From NCBI GenBank assembly GCA_035995165.1, contig DASYKU010000026.1, positions 1-33,669 on the forward strand: a stretch of DNA of 33,669 nucleotides, written 5' to 3'. A model generated the notes under the pieces. That model was given only the letters and a program-made list of their open reading frames with translations. It did not search any database and was not told the origin of the DNA. The position numbers and the translations under genes were made by a program. The DNA comes from Mycobacteriales bacterium (GTDB lineage: Bacteria > Actinomycetota > Actinomycetes > Mycobacteriales > CADCTP01). Below are positions 1 through 9,162 of this stretch, in pieces; the stretch's first letter is position 1; every line of letters begins with the position of its first letter.

Positions 1-49
1 GCTCGGGGCGGTCGGGGTCCGGCCCACCGGACGACGGGGTCTCGTTCAC
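1..49 (-). CDS. Start of an unidentified gene running off the left edge
   Basis: A GTG start at 49-47 shares four bases (GTGA) with the stop codon of the DUF4397 gene. The frame stays open to the window edge and begins MNETPSSGGPDPDRPE, a polar, Pro-rich start. The overlap indicates translational coupling with the upstream surface-protein gene. DUF4397 genes in actinobacteria are often followed by a class F sortase gene. That identity is only an inference from context, since 16 codons show no domain. Confidence 0.5.
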   Translation of the reverse strand, partial: MNETPSSGGPDPDRPE

Positions 50-924
50 GCCGCGTGCGCGCTCACAGCCCGCCGGGACCGTACGAACGCCGCCGCGAGC
101 AGCGCGATACCGGCCGCGCCGGCGCCGAGCGGCATCCAGCCGGGCAGGTTCGGCCCGGCCGTACCGCCGCCGCCGGTCTCCACCGACCCGCTCGGTGTCA
201 CCGCAGCCGACACGGCGTCAGCGTGGGTCGCGAGCGTGAGCCCGCCGTCGGGCGCGTCGAGCACGACCAGCGAGTACACGTCGCCGGCCTTGACGTCGAC
301 CGCGGCCGTCGCCTTGAGGTCGGTCTGCGCGGTCGAGGCGACCTGCAGCGTCCACTTACCCGCCGGCACCGGCGCGTACGCCGTGGTCTTGGCGAACGCG
401 ATTCCGCTGGTCACCACCGGCCCGCCGGCCGCGTTGACCGCGACGGTCTTGGCCCGTGCGGACCCGTTCAGCACCCGGACGCGGGCCTGACCGGAGGTCG
501 GCAGGGTCAGGTCGTCGTTGATCACCGCGAGCCCGAGGTCCGCATACGGACCCACGCCCGCCACCGTGACCGCCTTACCGGCGACCGCGTTGACGTTGGT
601 GGTCAGCACCGGCGGGGTGGTGGCGGCCGCGCCGGCCGGGCGCATGCTGACCGCGTACCGGTCGGCCTGCACACGCTGGTACGGCGACACCGCGCCGTAG
701 CCGACGCCCTTGAGCAAGAACTTCCAGTCCGGCCGGGTGTAGGAGGTCATGTAGACATCCACGTTCGGGGTGTCCGGCGAGAGGTGGGCCAGGCGGACAT
801 AGCTGGGCGCCGCCACGGCGCCGGCGGGACTGCCGGTGAAGGCGAGTCCGGCCACCGCGGCGACGAGACTGGCCAGTCCGGCCAGCCCGAGCCTCAGCAC
901 CGTCCGTCGAGGGGTGCGGGTCAC
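46..924 (-). CDS. DUF4397 domain surface protein
   Basis: A 292-residue exported protein. The N-terminus has a twin Arg/basic stretch followed by a hydrophobic signal (residues about 10-36, ending near SPAGAVA). The segment YVRLAHLSPDTPNVDVY at about residues 42-58 is the typical opening of DUF4397, and repeated beta-strand-like sequence runs to about residue 230. A Gly-rich linker, LPGW, a hydrophobic helix (about 264-282) and an Arg-rich end resemble a wall-sorting or membrane-anchor tail, but there is no canonical LPXTG. The GTG start at 924 follows GGAGG with good spacing. It lies 58 bp after the polytopic membrane gene on the same strand and overlaps the next gene by 4 bp, so the three are probably co-transcribed. 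The molecular function of DUF4397 is not established. Confidence 0.85.
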   Translation of the reverse strand: MTRTPRRTVLRLGLAGLASLVAAVAGLAFTGSPAGAVAAPSYVRLAHLSPDTPNVDVYMTSYTRPDWKFLLKGVGYGAVSPYQRVQADRYAVSMRPAGAAATTPPVLTTNVNAVAGKAVTVAGVGPYADLGLAVINDDLTLPTSGQARVRVLNGSARAKTVAVNAAGGPVVTSGIAFAKTTAYAPVPAGKWTLQVASTAQTDLKATAAVDVKAGDVYSLVVLDAPDGGLTLATHADAVSAAVTPSGSVETGGGGTAGPNLPGWMPLGAGAAGIALLAAAFVRSRRAVSAHAA

Positions 925-982
925 GGGGTTCCTCCAGGGAGAGTCAGGAGTTCAGGGTCGTGCTGAGGGGTCGAGGGGCCGC

Positions 983-2857
983 TCACGGCGGCAGCAGGCC
1001 GGTGCTGCCGAGCGCGTCGTAGCGCACGACGAGCACGGCGGTGCCTCCGAGCTGGTCGAGCTCGGCGCCGGCCGGGCGGAACGGCGGCTGCTGGGCCTGC
1101 AGCCACTGGTCGAGCATCGTGGCGGCGGCCGAGCCGGGACCGACCGTCCGGTTGTCGATGGCGCTGACCGCGATCAGCCGCCGGGGCGCAGCCGGGTTCT
1201 CGCCCGGTACGGCGGGGAAGTCGGCGATCTGCAGCGCGTGCTCACCGGTCACCGCGGCCAGCACCGACAGCGCCCGCGCGTCGACCTGACCGCGGCGGAG
1301 CAGGTCGGCGGCCGCGGGTTGCAGGCCGAGACGCGGGTTGAGCGCCAGTGCGCCGCCGGCGGCGATCCGCCCGGCGGTCTCCGTCGCCGCGGTGGCAGTC
1401 GCGTTCGGATCGCTCAGCACCCGGCGCACGGTGATGGCGCCGAAGCTCGCCACCGGCGTCGAGCTGCGGCTGGCGTCGCCGACCGGCGCGCCCGCGGCCC
1501 GGAGAACCTGCTCGGCGCCCACCGCGTACCGCGCGTCCCGCCAGCCCTGTGGCCACGCCGCCGCCGCGGGACCGACACCGCCGGCCGCGGCGAGCTGCTC
1601 GGCCGGGTAGCCGGCGTCCACCAGGTCGGCCCACATGGCATCGTCCACGACGAGCTTCGGCCGGCTCGGCAGGTTCTGCAGCACCCAGGTCCGGGCCGCG
1701 GTCGTCGCGCTCTGCCGGGAGCCGTCGACCGGCTCGCGCACGTCGGACGCGACCGGGATCCAGGCTGCGATCGCCGCCGCCGCCAGCACGCCGACGAGCA
1801 CGGGCCGGGCCGGGAACGCGGCCCAGCGCCGGGCCACGAAGCCCGCCGCGAGGGCGACGGCGGCCTCTGCGACAGCGGGCAGCACGAGCGCCGCCAGCGG
1901 CAATGCCACCAGGATCAGCGAGCCGCGTACGTCCGGCGCGGCCGCGGCGGTGCCGGCGGTGGCCAGCAACGCGACCGCGAGCGGACGCAGCCAGCTGATC
2001 CGCAGCCCGGCGAGCCCGGCCGCGATCGCTCCGACCGCGAGCACCCAGTCCAGCGCGCCGAGGTCCGGGATCGCCGCGGCTCCGCCGCCGGGCAGGTTGC
2101 CGGCCACGGCCAGCGCCACCAGCCCGGCGAGAACGAGGACGCCGGCGCCGGCGGAGACGATCCGCCAGCGGTGCGGCAGCCGGGCCAGCGCGCCGGACCA
2201 GAGCAGCATCGAGAACAGCGGCACCAGCGCGACCAGCACGAGCGGAGAGGTCACCACCGCCGCGGCCAGGTACGCGGCCGAGCCCGCGGCACCGATCCGC
2301 CGCGACTCGCCGCCGGCCAGGGCGAGCGCCACGCAGGCCCAGAGCACCGCGAGCTGGGTCGGGTCGGCGGTGCGGTGCAGCATCAGCCCGGCCGGCGCGA
2401 GCCCGAACAGCAGCGGCACCGCGACCACCGCCGGCCCGGACAGCTTCAGCCGGCGGGCGGCGACCGTGAGCGCGATCGCGGCCAGCACCGAGGCGACGGC
2501 GGTGGCCTCCCGGGCCGCGGCGACCGCGGTCGGGGCCCGGCGCAGCGCGCCGCTGATCGTCTCGTACCCGGCGACCTGCAGGGCGCCGAGACCGCCGTCG
2601 TACCAGGCCAGGTGGGCGGATGCGTACCCGAACCGGTTGATCGCGAACGCCCGGACCGCGAACGAGCTCTCCCCGGCGGTCACCACCGGTCCGGCGGCCA
2701 AGGCGGACAGCAGAAGCCAGCCGGCGAGGGCGATGGCGGCAAGGGCGAGCAGGACAATCAGGGCAGCGGTCGTCCGACCGCGTGCCCACGTGCCCCCGCT
2801 CCGTACCGGAGCCGGCTGCTGCGCCCGTGACGGGGCGCCGCGCAGCCCGACGTCCAT
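983..2857 (-). CDS. Polytopic membrane protein, possible GT-C-type glycosyltransferase
   Basis: A 624-residue protein with about ten or more hydrophobic helices between residues 30 and 380, then a soluble C-terminal domain of about 230 residues. After the first helix comes a loop with acidic and aromatic residues (HLAWYDGGLG), as in lipid-linked-sugar GT-C enzymes. The soluble part contains TWVLQNLP, LVVDDAMWADLVDAGYP and DARYAVG, a pattern I associate with actinobacterial GT39-like proteins; this is recognition by eye. The start at 2857 (MDVGLRG) was chosen because GGGGGAC lies just upstream; the frame continues open far upstream only because antisense frames here lack stops. The 155-bp gap to the peptidase gene is relatively AT-rich and could hold a promoter. 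Glycosyltransferase activity is an inference. Confidence 0.7.
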   Translation of the reverse strand: MDVGLRGAPSRAQQPAPVRSGGTWARGRTTAALIVLLALAAIALAGWLLLSALAAGPVVTAGESSFAVRAFAINRFGYASAHLAWYDGGLGALQVAGYETISGALRRAPTAVAAAREATAVASVLAAIALTVAARRLKLSGPAVVAVPLLFGLAPAGLMLHRTADPTQLAVLWACVALALAGGESRRIGAAGSAAYLAAAVVTSPLVLVALVPLFSMLLWSGALARLPHRWRIVSAGAGVLVLAGLVALAVAGNLPGGGAAAIPDLGALDWVLAVGAIAAGLAGLRISWLRPLAVALLATAGTAAAAPDVRGSLILVALPLAALVLPAVAEAAVALAAGFVARRWAAFPARPVLVGVLAAAAIAAWIPVASDVREPVDGSRQSATTAARTWVLQNLPSRPKLVVDDAMWADLVDAGYPAEQLAAAGGVGPAAAAWPQGWRDARYAVGAEQVLRAAGAPVGDASRSSTPVASFGAITVRRVLSDPNATATAATETAGRIAAGGALALNPRLGLQPAAADLLRRGQVDARALSVLAAVTGEHALQIADFPAVPGENPAAPRRLIAVSAIDNRTVGPGSAAATMLDQWLQAQQPPFRPAGAELDQLGGTAVLVVRYDALGSTGLLPP

Positions 2858-3012
2858 CGGGTCCCCCTTATCCCACACCTCGGTCCCAGCTACCCGAGAT
2901 GCATTCGCAATACACCCACACGGTGGTTGGGAGCGGCAACCGGAACTACAAAACACACCACAACCGATACCGTACGTATAGGAGTCGATCGAGCGCGGAG
3001 AGTGACCGTCGG

Positions 3013-4167
3013 TCAGGCGCAGGAGCGCAGCCGGGCACCCCGGACGGCGTTGCGGGCCACCTCGGCCCGGCCGCCCCGAGCCGCCAGCCAGCGGGCGAGG
3101 TCCCGCATCAACTGCTCCCGTGAGGCGGTATCCGCCATCACCACGTTGACGTACGTGCAGAGCTGCCCGCCGGAGCGGAAGGTGCCGTAGCTGTCGCCGA
3201 GCCAGCGCCCGGCCGCGCCGGCGTTGACGACCCGCCGGCCGCCGGTGACCAGGGCCGCCAGCCCGAACTCGCCGAGCGTCCCGGCGTCCACCCGCTGTCC
3301 CTGCCCCGGCGGCGAGCGCACCCCGAGCGGCTCCACCCCGCCCTGGTACGCCTTCGGGTCGATCACCTGCGCGGTCGAGGTCGGCGGCCGTCGGAAGGCC
3401 GCGTCCACCGCACCGTTCCCGCCCTGCTCGGCCAGCGCCGCGACGAACTCGCGGCCGGTCGTGCCGGGGAAGCTCGCCGCCAGCTGCCCGTACGAGGCCG
3501 GGGTGGGGGAGTAGTTGCGCTTCGCCTCCACCGCGGCCTGGTCCGCAGCCGGGAGGGTGGCCAGGTATGCCAGCTCGACCCGGGTCGCGTCGCCCTCGAC
3601 CAGCGCCGACAGCGCCCGGGCCTGATCCGGGTCGGCGGCCGCGTCCCGGACCGGCCCGCTCAGGTCGAAGTTCTGGTCCTGCAGGGCATGCGTCAGCTCG
3701 TGCACCAGCTGTACCCGCGCGTACGCGTCCACGGCCTGGCCCTGCCGCAGCAGGACCGCGTGCTTGCGGAAGCTGTAGATCGCGACGGTCGGGCTCGCGG
3801 TCGCCGTACCGGTCAGCGCCAGCGCCCGCGCGGTCGCCGCACGGTCCCCGGTGGCCCCGGTGACCAGCGGCTCCTTGGCCGCGGCGGCGAAGGTCGAGGC
3901 ATCCACCACCTGCACCGAAGGGGCCTTCCGAAGGGTAAGCCCCCGAGCCTGCTCCGTGAACCCGGTCAGCACCGGCACAGCCGCGGCAACGGGGTCCGTG
4001 GTCCCGGCGTCGTAGGCCGAGCGGCCGGGCGGGACCGGTCTGCCTCCGGCCAGCACCAGCAGCCCCACCACCGCCAACAGGACGACGCCCACCGCGCCCG
4101 CGATGCGCAGCCGCCCTCGTCTCAGCCGCGCCGCCAGCTCCTCGCGCTCGGCCCGCAGCGACACCAC
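3013..4167 (-). CDS. Membrane-anchored putative zinc metallopeptidase (HELTH motif)
   Basis: A 384-residue protein with a basic N-terminus, one membrane helix at about residues 22-41 and an extracytoplasmic domain. Residues 156-160 are HELTH, a HExxH zinc site, followed 30 residues later by EGDA (E191), which fits the downstream glutamate ligand of gluzincin-like peptidases. The tail is rich in Gly/Ala and contains two Cys (near RSGGQLCTY and the C-terminal LRSCA), which may form a disulfide. I cannot assign a named family or a substrate. The GTG start at 4167 is preceded at exactly 6 nt by TAGGGT (4174-4179), the arrangement of a leaderless transcript; there is no Shine-Dalgarno sequence. 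It diverges from the MoxR gene across 100 bp. Confidence 0.7.
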   Translation of the reverse strand: MVSLRAEREELAARLRRGRLRIAGAVGVVLLAVVGLLVLAGGRPVPPGRSAYDAGTTDPVAAAVPVLTGFTEQARGLTLRKAPSVQVVDASTFAAAAKEPLVTGATGDRAATARALALTGTATASPTVAIYSFRKHAVLLRQGQAVDAYARVQLVHELTHALQDQNFDLSGPVRDAAADPDQARALSALVEGDATRVELAYLATLPAADQAAVEAKRNYSPTPASYGQLAASFPGTTGREFVAALAEQGGNGAVDAAFRRPPTSTAQVIDPKAYQGGVEPLGVRSPPGQGQRVDAGTLGEFGLAALVTGGRRVVNAGAAGRWLGDSYGTFRSGGQLCTYVNVVMADTASREQLMRDLARWLAARGGRAEVARNAVRGARLRSCA

Positions 4168-4267
4168 GGCGGCACCCTACTGGCGCGATCGCCCGGAGCG
4201 GACATGTAGGACAACTCACTGCGCCGACCGCGCCCGGTCTCGCCCGCCGCGGATGCGGTGAGGGACG

Positions 4268-5149
<882 letters not shown>

Positions 5150-5152
5150 CCG

Positions 5153-6544
5153 GTGCCCACGACCGGCCTGCTCGGGACCCTGGAGGACTTCGTCGGCGCC
5201 CTGCGCCGAGCCGGCGTGCCCGCCGGCACCAGTGAGGTCCTCGACGCGACCCGGGTGTTGGGTGCGGTCGACCTGATCGACCGCGGGCAGCTGCGCGCCG
5301 GTCTGGCGGCGGCCCTGATCAAGCGGCCGGTGCACCGGCCGACGTTCGACCTGCTCTTCGACCTGTGGTGGCCGCCGGCGATCGGTGATCCGACCGGCCT
5401 GTCGGCGGACGGCGAGAGCGAGCCGCCCGAGGCCCCGGACGAACCCGACCTGGAGGCACTGCGCGCCGAGCTGGAACAGCTGCTGCTGGACGGCGACGAC
5501 GAGGCGCTGCGCCGGTTCGCGCGGATGGCCGTGTCCCAGCTCGGGCACGCCGGCGCCCAGCCCGGTCGGCAGTCCTGGTTCACCTACCGTGTGCTGCGCG
5601 CGCTGTCGCCGGAGACGCTGATCGCGGCGATGCTGGACGCGCTGCTGGCCGGTGAGCCCCGCGGCGGGCTGGCCGAGCAGGTCGCCCGCCAGCAGCTGCA
5701 GGAGCGGATCGCCGCTCTGCGCGCGTACGTCGAGGCCGAGGTCCGCCGGCGGGTCGCCGAGGAGCGCGATCGGGACCAGGTGGCGCGCACGGCGCTGCCG
5801 CCGCTGGCCGACCAGGTCGACTTCCTGCGGGCGCAGCGCGACGAGCTGGCGGCCATGCGCAGGACCGTCCAGCCGCTGGCCCGCCGCCTCGCCTCCCGCC
5901 TCGCAGCCCGCCGTCGACTGGGCCGGGAGGGTCGCCTCGACATTCGCCGGACCGTCCGGGCCTCGCTCGGGACCGGTGGCGTCCCGGTGGTCACTCACCA
6001 CCGGCCGCGCCGGGTGCACAAGCCGGAGCTGGTCGTGATGTGCGACGTCAGCGGCTCGGTCGCCGGCTTCGCGCACTTCACGTTGATGCTGACCGCGGCG
6101 CTGCGGGAGCAGTTCTCCCGGGTACGGGCGTTCGCGTTCATCGACACGTGCGACGAGGTCACCCGGCTGTTCGGCCCGGGCGCCGACCTGGCCGACTCGG
6201 TCCGCAGGCTGGCCCGGGAAGCCGACCTGGTCTGGTACGACGGTCACAGCGACTACGGCCACGCGCTGCGGGTGTTCGTCGACCGCTGGCCGGACGCGAT
6301 CGGGCCCAAGACGTCTTTCCTGTTGCTGGGTGACGCTCGCACGAACTACCGGGACCCCGGGTTGCCGCTGCTGAAGGGCATCGTCGAGAAGTCCCGCCAC
6401 GCGTACTGGCTCAATCCCGAGCCGCGGCGCGAGTGGGGTAGCGGCGACTCGATGGCACTGCGGTACGCCGACGTTGTTGAGATGGTCGAGTGCCGGAATG
6501 TGGCACAATTGACCGACTTCGTCGGTCGGCTTCTGCCGGTCTAG
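5153..6544 (+). CDS. VWA domain protein, CoxE-like partner of MoxR
   Basis: A 463-residue protein. The N-terminal half is charged and helical with long Arg/Glu stretches (about residues 80-260). The C-terminal half is a von Willebrand A domain with the MIDAS motif DVSGS at about 297-301, further metal-site Thr/Asp residues ([16 protein letters not shown]), and an ending typical of CoxE-like proteins ([31 protein letters not shown]). It starts with GTG 3 bp after the ATPase stop, so translation is probably coupled. MoxR and VWA proteins act together, with the VWA part usually binding the client. There is no signal peptide, so it is cytoplasmic. Its TAG stop forms the first half of the TAGCGT box that precedes nadD. 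Confidence 0.88.
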   Translation: MPTTGLLGTLEDFVGALRRAGVPAGTSEVLDATRVLGAVDLIDRGQLRAGLAAALIKRPVHRPTFDLLFDLWWPPAIGDPTGLSADGESEPPEAPDEPDLEALRAELEQLLLDGDDEALRRFARMAVSQLGHAGAQPGRQSWFTYRVLRALSPETLIAAMLDALLAGEPRGGLAEQVARQQLQERIAALRAYVEAEVRRRVAEERDRDQVARTALPPLADQVDFLRAQRDELAAMRRTVQPLARRLASRLAARRRLGREGRLDIRRTVRASLGTGGVPVVTHHRPRRVHKPELVVMCDVSGSVAGFAHFTLMLTAALREQFSRVRAFAFIDTCDEVTRLFGPGADLADSVRRLAREADLVWYDGHSDYGHALRVFVDRWPDAIGPKTSFLLLGDARTNYRDPGLPLLKGIVEKSRHAYWLNPEPRREWGSGDSMALRYADVVEMVECRNVAQLTDFVGRLLPV

Positions 6545-6554
6545 CGTCCTGGAG

Positions 6555-7190
6555 GTGGCAGGTATCCGACTCGGCATCATGGGTGGCACGTTCGACCCCG
6601 TGCACCATGGCCACCTCGTGGCCGCGAGCGAGGTGCAGAGCCTGTTCTCGCTGGACGAAGTCACCTTCGTGCCGAGCGGGCAGCCGTGGCAGAAGGCCGG
6701 CAAGCCGGTCAGCCCGGCCGAACACCGGTACCTGATGACCGTGATCGCGACCGCGTCCAACCCCGGGTTCTGGGTCAGCCGGGTCGACATCGACCGGCCC
6801 GGGCCGACGTACACGATCGACACGCTGCGGGATCTGTCCGCGCAGATCCCCGGCGCCGAGCTGTTCTTCATCACCGGCGCGGACGCGCTGGAGCAGATCG
6901 TGTCCTGGAAGGACGCCGACGAGCTGTTCGCGCTCGCGCACTTCGTCGGCGTCACCCGTCCCGGGTACGTGCTGTCGGACGACCACCTGCCCCGGGATGC
7001 GGTCAGCCTGGTCGAGGTGCCGGCGATGGCCATCTCGTCGACCGCCTGCCGGGAGCGCGTCCTGGCCGGCCGGCCGGTCTGGTATCTGGTGCCTGACGGC
7101 GTCGTGCAGTACATCGGCAAGCACCGCCTGTACCGTGAGACGGCAGCAGAGAGCCGCGGCCGGGTCGCCCGGCCGGCAGAGATGGAGTGA
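6555..7190 (+). CDS. nadD: Nicotinate-nucleotide adenylyltransferase
   Basis: A 211-residue enzyme that joins nicotinate mononucleotide to ATP, giving deamido-NAD in NAD synthesis. [11 protein letters not shown] at residues 10-20 carries the HxGH nucleotidyltransferase site. [16 protein letters not shown] and [10 protein letters not shown] (about 159-168, the ISSTxxR motif) complete the active site. The GTG start at 6555 places the protein just ahead of the Rossmann strand ([10 protein letters not shown]). GGAG abuts the start too closely to serve as a ribosome site, whereas TAGCGT at 6542-6547 lies exactly 7 nt upstream, as in leaderless transcripts. The following gene is rsfS, the usual neighbour in bacteria. 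Confidence 0.95.
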   Translation: MAGIRLGIMGGTFDPVHHGHLVAASEVQSLFSLDEVTFVPSGQPWQKAGKPVSPAEHRYLMTVIATASNPGFWVSRVDIDRPGPTYTIDTLRDLSAQIPGAELFFITGADALEQIVSWKDADELFALAHFVGVTRPGYVLSDDHLPRDAVSLVEVPAMAISSTACRERVLAGRPVWYLVPDGVVQYIGKHRLYRETAAESRGRVARPAEME

Positions 7191-7198
7191 CCTGCCTC

Positions 7199-7606
7199 GT
7201 GACAGCCACCGACCGGGCCCGCGAGATCGCGCTGGCCGCCGCCCAGGCCGCTGCCGACAAGCTCGCCACGGACGTGGTGCTCCTGGACGTCAGCGACCGG
7301 CTCGTCATCACCGATGTCTTCGTGATCGCCTCCGCCTCGAACGAGCGCCAGGTCGAGTCGATCGTGGAGGCCGTAGAAGAACGGCTGCGCCGCGACGGCG
7401 TCAAGCCGGTGCGCCGCGAGGGCGAGCGAGAGGGCCGCTGGGTCCTGCTCGACTTCGCCGACGTCGTTGTGCACGTCCAGCACGCCGAGGAGCGCTCCTT
7501 CTACGCCCTGGAGCGGCTCTGGAAGGACTGCCCCACGATCCCGTTCGTCGACGAGTCGGTGTCCGCGCCGGCTGCGAGCGCGGGTGGGGAGCGGGCCGGC
7601 GGCTGA
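7199..7606 (+). CDS. rsfS: Ribosomal silencing factor RsfS
   Basis: A 135-residue protein of the RsfS/DUF143 family, which binds uL14 and blocks joining of ribosomal subunits during starvation. The family signature is clear: LVITDVFVIASASNERQVESIVEAVEERL and WVLLDFADVVVHVQHAEERSFYALERLWKDCP. GTG 7199 was chosen because it gives MTATDRAREIALAAAQAAADK, the usual actinobacterial N-terminus. An in-frame GTG at 7187 overlapping the nadD stop (GTGA) is the alternative and would add four residues. The C-terminal tail after residue about 120 (VSAPAASAGGERAGG) is unstructured. Confidence 0.95.
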   Translation: MTATDRAREIALAAAQAAADKLATDVVLLDVSDRLVITDVFVIASASNERQVESIVEAVEERLRRDGVKPVRREGEREGRWVLLDFADVVVHVQHAEERSFYALERLWKDCPTIPFVDESVSAPAASAGGERAGG

Positions 7607-7651
7607 CCGCCAGACCGCTGACGCCACGACCATGACCTCTCGGATCACCGA

Positions 7652-8356
7652 ATGACGACCCGCCGCGTGCTGCTCTGGCGGCACGGGCGCACCGGATGGA
7701 ATGTCGAGCACCGGTTTCAGGGCCAGTCCGACCCGCCACTGGACGATGTCGGCAAGGCCCAGTCGGCGGCGTCCGCGCGGCTGCTCGTGCCGTACGGGCC
7801 GGCCGCCATCGTCTCCTCCGACCTGGCCCGGGCCGTACAGACGGCGCGGCCGCTGGCCGACCTGGTCGGTCTCCCGATCGCGATCGACCCCCGGCTGCGG
7901 GAGCGCTCGATGGGCCGGTGGGAAGGTCTGACCCGGGACGAGGTGATCCGCCGCTTCCCGGACGAGTTCACCCACTGGGCCGCCGGACGCGAGCTGTACC
8001 CGCGCGACAGCGAGTCGCGGATAGAACTGGCCGAGCGGGCGCTGGCGGCCGTCACCGAGGCCGAGGGCGAGACCATCGTGGTGGTCACGCACAGCGCGAC
8101 CGCGATGGCGCTGACCGGCCGGATGCTCGGCCTTCCGGTGACGGACTGGCGAGCGGTCGGGCCGTTGGGCAACTGCCGGTGGAGTGAGTTCCGCGGGGAC
8201 GAGCACGGCTGGCAGCTCCGCGCCCACAACGTCGGGCCGCTCGGCGTACCGGTCACCGGACTGTCCACTTCGGACGGTGTAGCCGCCGCGGAGCCGACCG
8301 GCGACGCCCCGGACGGCGCGGAGATCGAAGCGCTGGACGCCGGGCCGGCCCGGTGA
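7652..8356 (+). CDS. gpgP: Histidine phosphatase, GpgP-like (glucosyl-3-phosphoglycerate phosphatase)
   Basis: A 234-residue member of the histidine phosphatase (phosphoglycerate-mutase-like) superfamily. The catalytic RHG is at residues 10-12 (LLWRHGRTGWN), SSDLARAVQTA carries the second phosphate-binding Arg, LRERSMGRWEG holds the acidic proton donor, and VVTHSATAMAL holds the second catalytic His. The order nadD-rsfS-this gene-SGNH acyltransferase matches M. tuberculosis Rv2421c-Rv2418c as I recall it, where the phosphatase is GpgP, which dephosphorylates glucosyl-3-phosphoglycerate in methylglucose lipopolysaccharide synthesis. The specific substrate is inferred from this context; a general phosphatase is possible. 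The last 35 residues form a low-complexity tail. Confidence 0.8.
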   Translation: MTTRRVLLWRHGRTGWNVEHRFQGQSDPPLDDVGKAQSAASARLLVPYGPAAIVSSDLARAVQTARPLADLVGLPIAIDPRLRERSMGRWEGLTRDEVIRRFPDEFTHWAAGRELYPRDSESRIELAERALAAVTEAEGETIVVVTHSATAMALTGRMLGLPVTDWRAVGPLGNCRWSEFRGDEHGWQLRAHNVGPLGVPVTGLSTSDGVAAAEPTGDAPDGAEIEALDAGPAR

Positions 8357-8368
8357 ACCGGTGATGCG

Positions 8369-9100
8369 GTGAGCCTGCTGATCGTCGCGGACTCGCTGTC
8401 CTTCCACGGACCCGATCGCGGCGAGCTCTCCACCCATCCCGGCCTGTTCGGCAACGTCGCGGCGGCCCGGCTCGGCACGACGCTCGACCTGGTGGCGCGT
8501 CGTGGCTGGACCGCTCGCGACGCCTGGTGGGCGCTCACCAAGGATCCGGCTGTCTACTCGGTCCTGCTGCCGCGGGCCGAGGCCGTCCTGCTGGCGGTCG
8601 GCGGGATGGACTACCTGCCCGCCGTGCTGCCGACGTACTTGCGGGAGGGCATCGGCTACCTCCGCCCGCCGGCACTGCAGCGGGCCGCGCGGACCGCCTA
8701 CCTGTCCGCGCAGCCGGTGGGCGCGCGGATCACCGGCGGTCGCTGGCGGATGCTGCCGCAGCGACTGACCGACCACTACCTCTCGCTGTGTGTCTACGGC
8801 GTGCGCTACTACCACCCGGGCGTCCCGGTGCTGGGCATCTTGCCGCCGCCGCATCGCGCCCCGCTCTACGGCCGGGTCACCGCCGGCCACGCCCCTGCCC
8901 TCGCCGCGGCCCGGGCCTGGGGTGAGCGGGAGGGCGTCCCGATGATCGACGTGTCGGCCGTCGCCGGCCGGCACCTGCCGCTGGGCCGGTGCAGCCCGGA
9001 CGGCATGCATTGGGGCTGGGACTGCCATGCCGAGGTGGGTCGCGCAGTGGCGGCGGCGGTGCAAGCCCAATTGCCCGGGCGCGCTAGGATCGAGGCGTGA
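8369..9100 (+). CDS. octT: SGNH-fold acyltransferase, OctT-like (diglucosylglycerate octanoyltransferase)
   Basis: A 243-residue SGNH/GDSL-fold protein. The nucleophile block is ADSLSFHG (S9 in place of the usual GDSL), and the C-terminal Asp/His pair is in SPDGMHWG. A Gly/Asn-type oxyanion block is probably VGGMDYLP. In M. tuberculosis the gene at this position (Rv2418c) encodes OctT, which octanoylates diglucosylglycerate, an early intermediate of methylglucose lipopolysaccharide. The adjacent GpgP-like phosphatase supports the same pathway here. It could instead be a hydrolase of the same fold. The stop codon overlaps the GTG of the leuS leader peptide (GTGA at 9097-9100), and the end of the gene carries the likely promoter of that leader. 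Confidence 0.75.
   Translation: MSLLIVADSLSFHGPDRGELSTHPGLFGNVAAARLGTTLDLVARRGWTARDAWWALTKDPAVYSVLLPRAEAVLLAVGGMDYLPAVLPTYLREGIGYLRPPALQRAARTAYLSAQPVGARITGGRWRMLPQRLTDHYLSLCVYGVRYYHPGVPVLGILPPPHRAPLYGRVTAGHAPALAAARAWGEREGVPMIDVSAVAGRHLPLGRCSPDGMHWGWDCHAEVGRAVAAAVQAQLPGRARIEA
9085..9090 (+). promoter_or_regulatory. Candidate -10 box for the leuS leader transcript
   Basis: TAGGAT inside the end of octT, 6 nt before the GTG of the leader peptide. With normal spacing the transcript would begin at or next to the GTG, making the leader peptide leaderless. AGGA at 9086-9089 could alternatively act as a Shine-Dalgarno sequence (7 nt spacing) on a read-through transcript from octT. No good -35 is visible. 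Confidence 0.5.
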
Positions 9101-9138
9101 GCACCGCCGCACGCCTGCTCCTTCCCTCGCCGCGCTGA
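9097..9138 (+). CDS. leuS leader peptide (13 residues, three consecutive Leu codons)
   Basis: The short frame encodes [13 protein letters not shown]. Codons 7-9 are CTG CTC CTT, three leucines in a row, and CTT looks rare in the GC-rich genes around it. The frame starts at a GTG overlapping the octT stop and ends at TGA inside the 5' arm of a 13-bp hairpin. That hairpin is followed by an intrinsic terminator and then leuS. This is the layout of a ribosome-mediated attenuator that senses charged leucyl-tRNA. Leader-peptide attenuation is well known for amino-acid operons and for one synthetase operon (E. coli pheST). Translation of the peptide is inferred. Confidence 0.7.
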   Translation: MSTAARLLLPSPR

Positions 9139-9162
9139 CCAGGAACGACGTCAGCGCGGCGA
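9127..9162 (+). promoter_or_regulatory. leuS leader hairpin overlapping the leader-peptide stop
   Basis: The arms TCGCCGCGCTGAC (9127-9139) and GTCAGCGCGGCGA (9150-9162) form a perfect 13-bp stem with a 10-nt loop. The 5' arm covers the last three sense codons and the stop of the leader peptide, so a ribosome stalled on the Leu codons or resting at the stop would block it. It shares only two bases with the terminator stem, so simple mutual exclusion is not obvious; the switching structure cannot be settled by eye. Confidence 0.75.

Noticed and set aside
836-2830. A 664-codon plus-strand frame
   Set aside because: It is very rich in Arg, Gly and Gln with no domain, and antisense to the DUF4397 and membrane genes.
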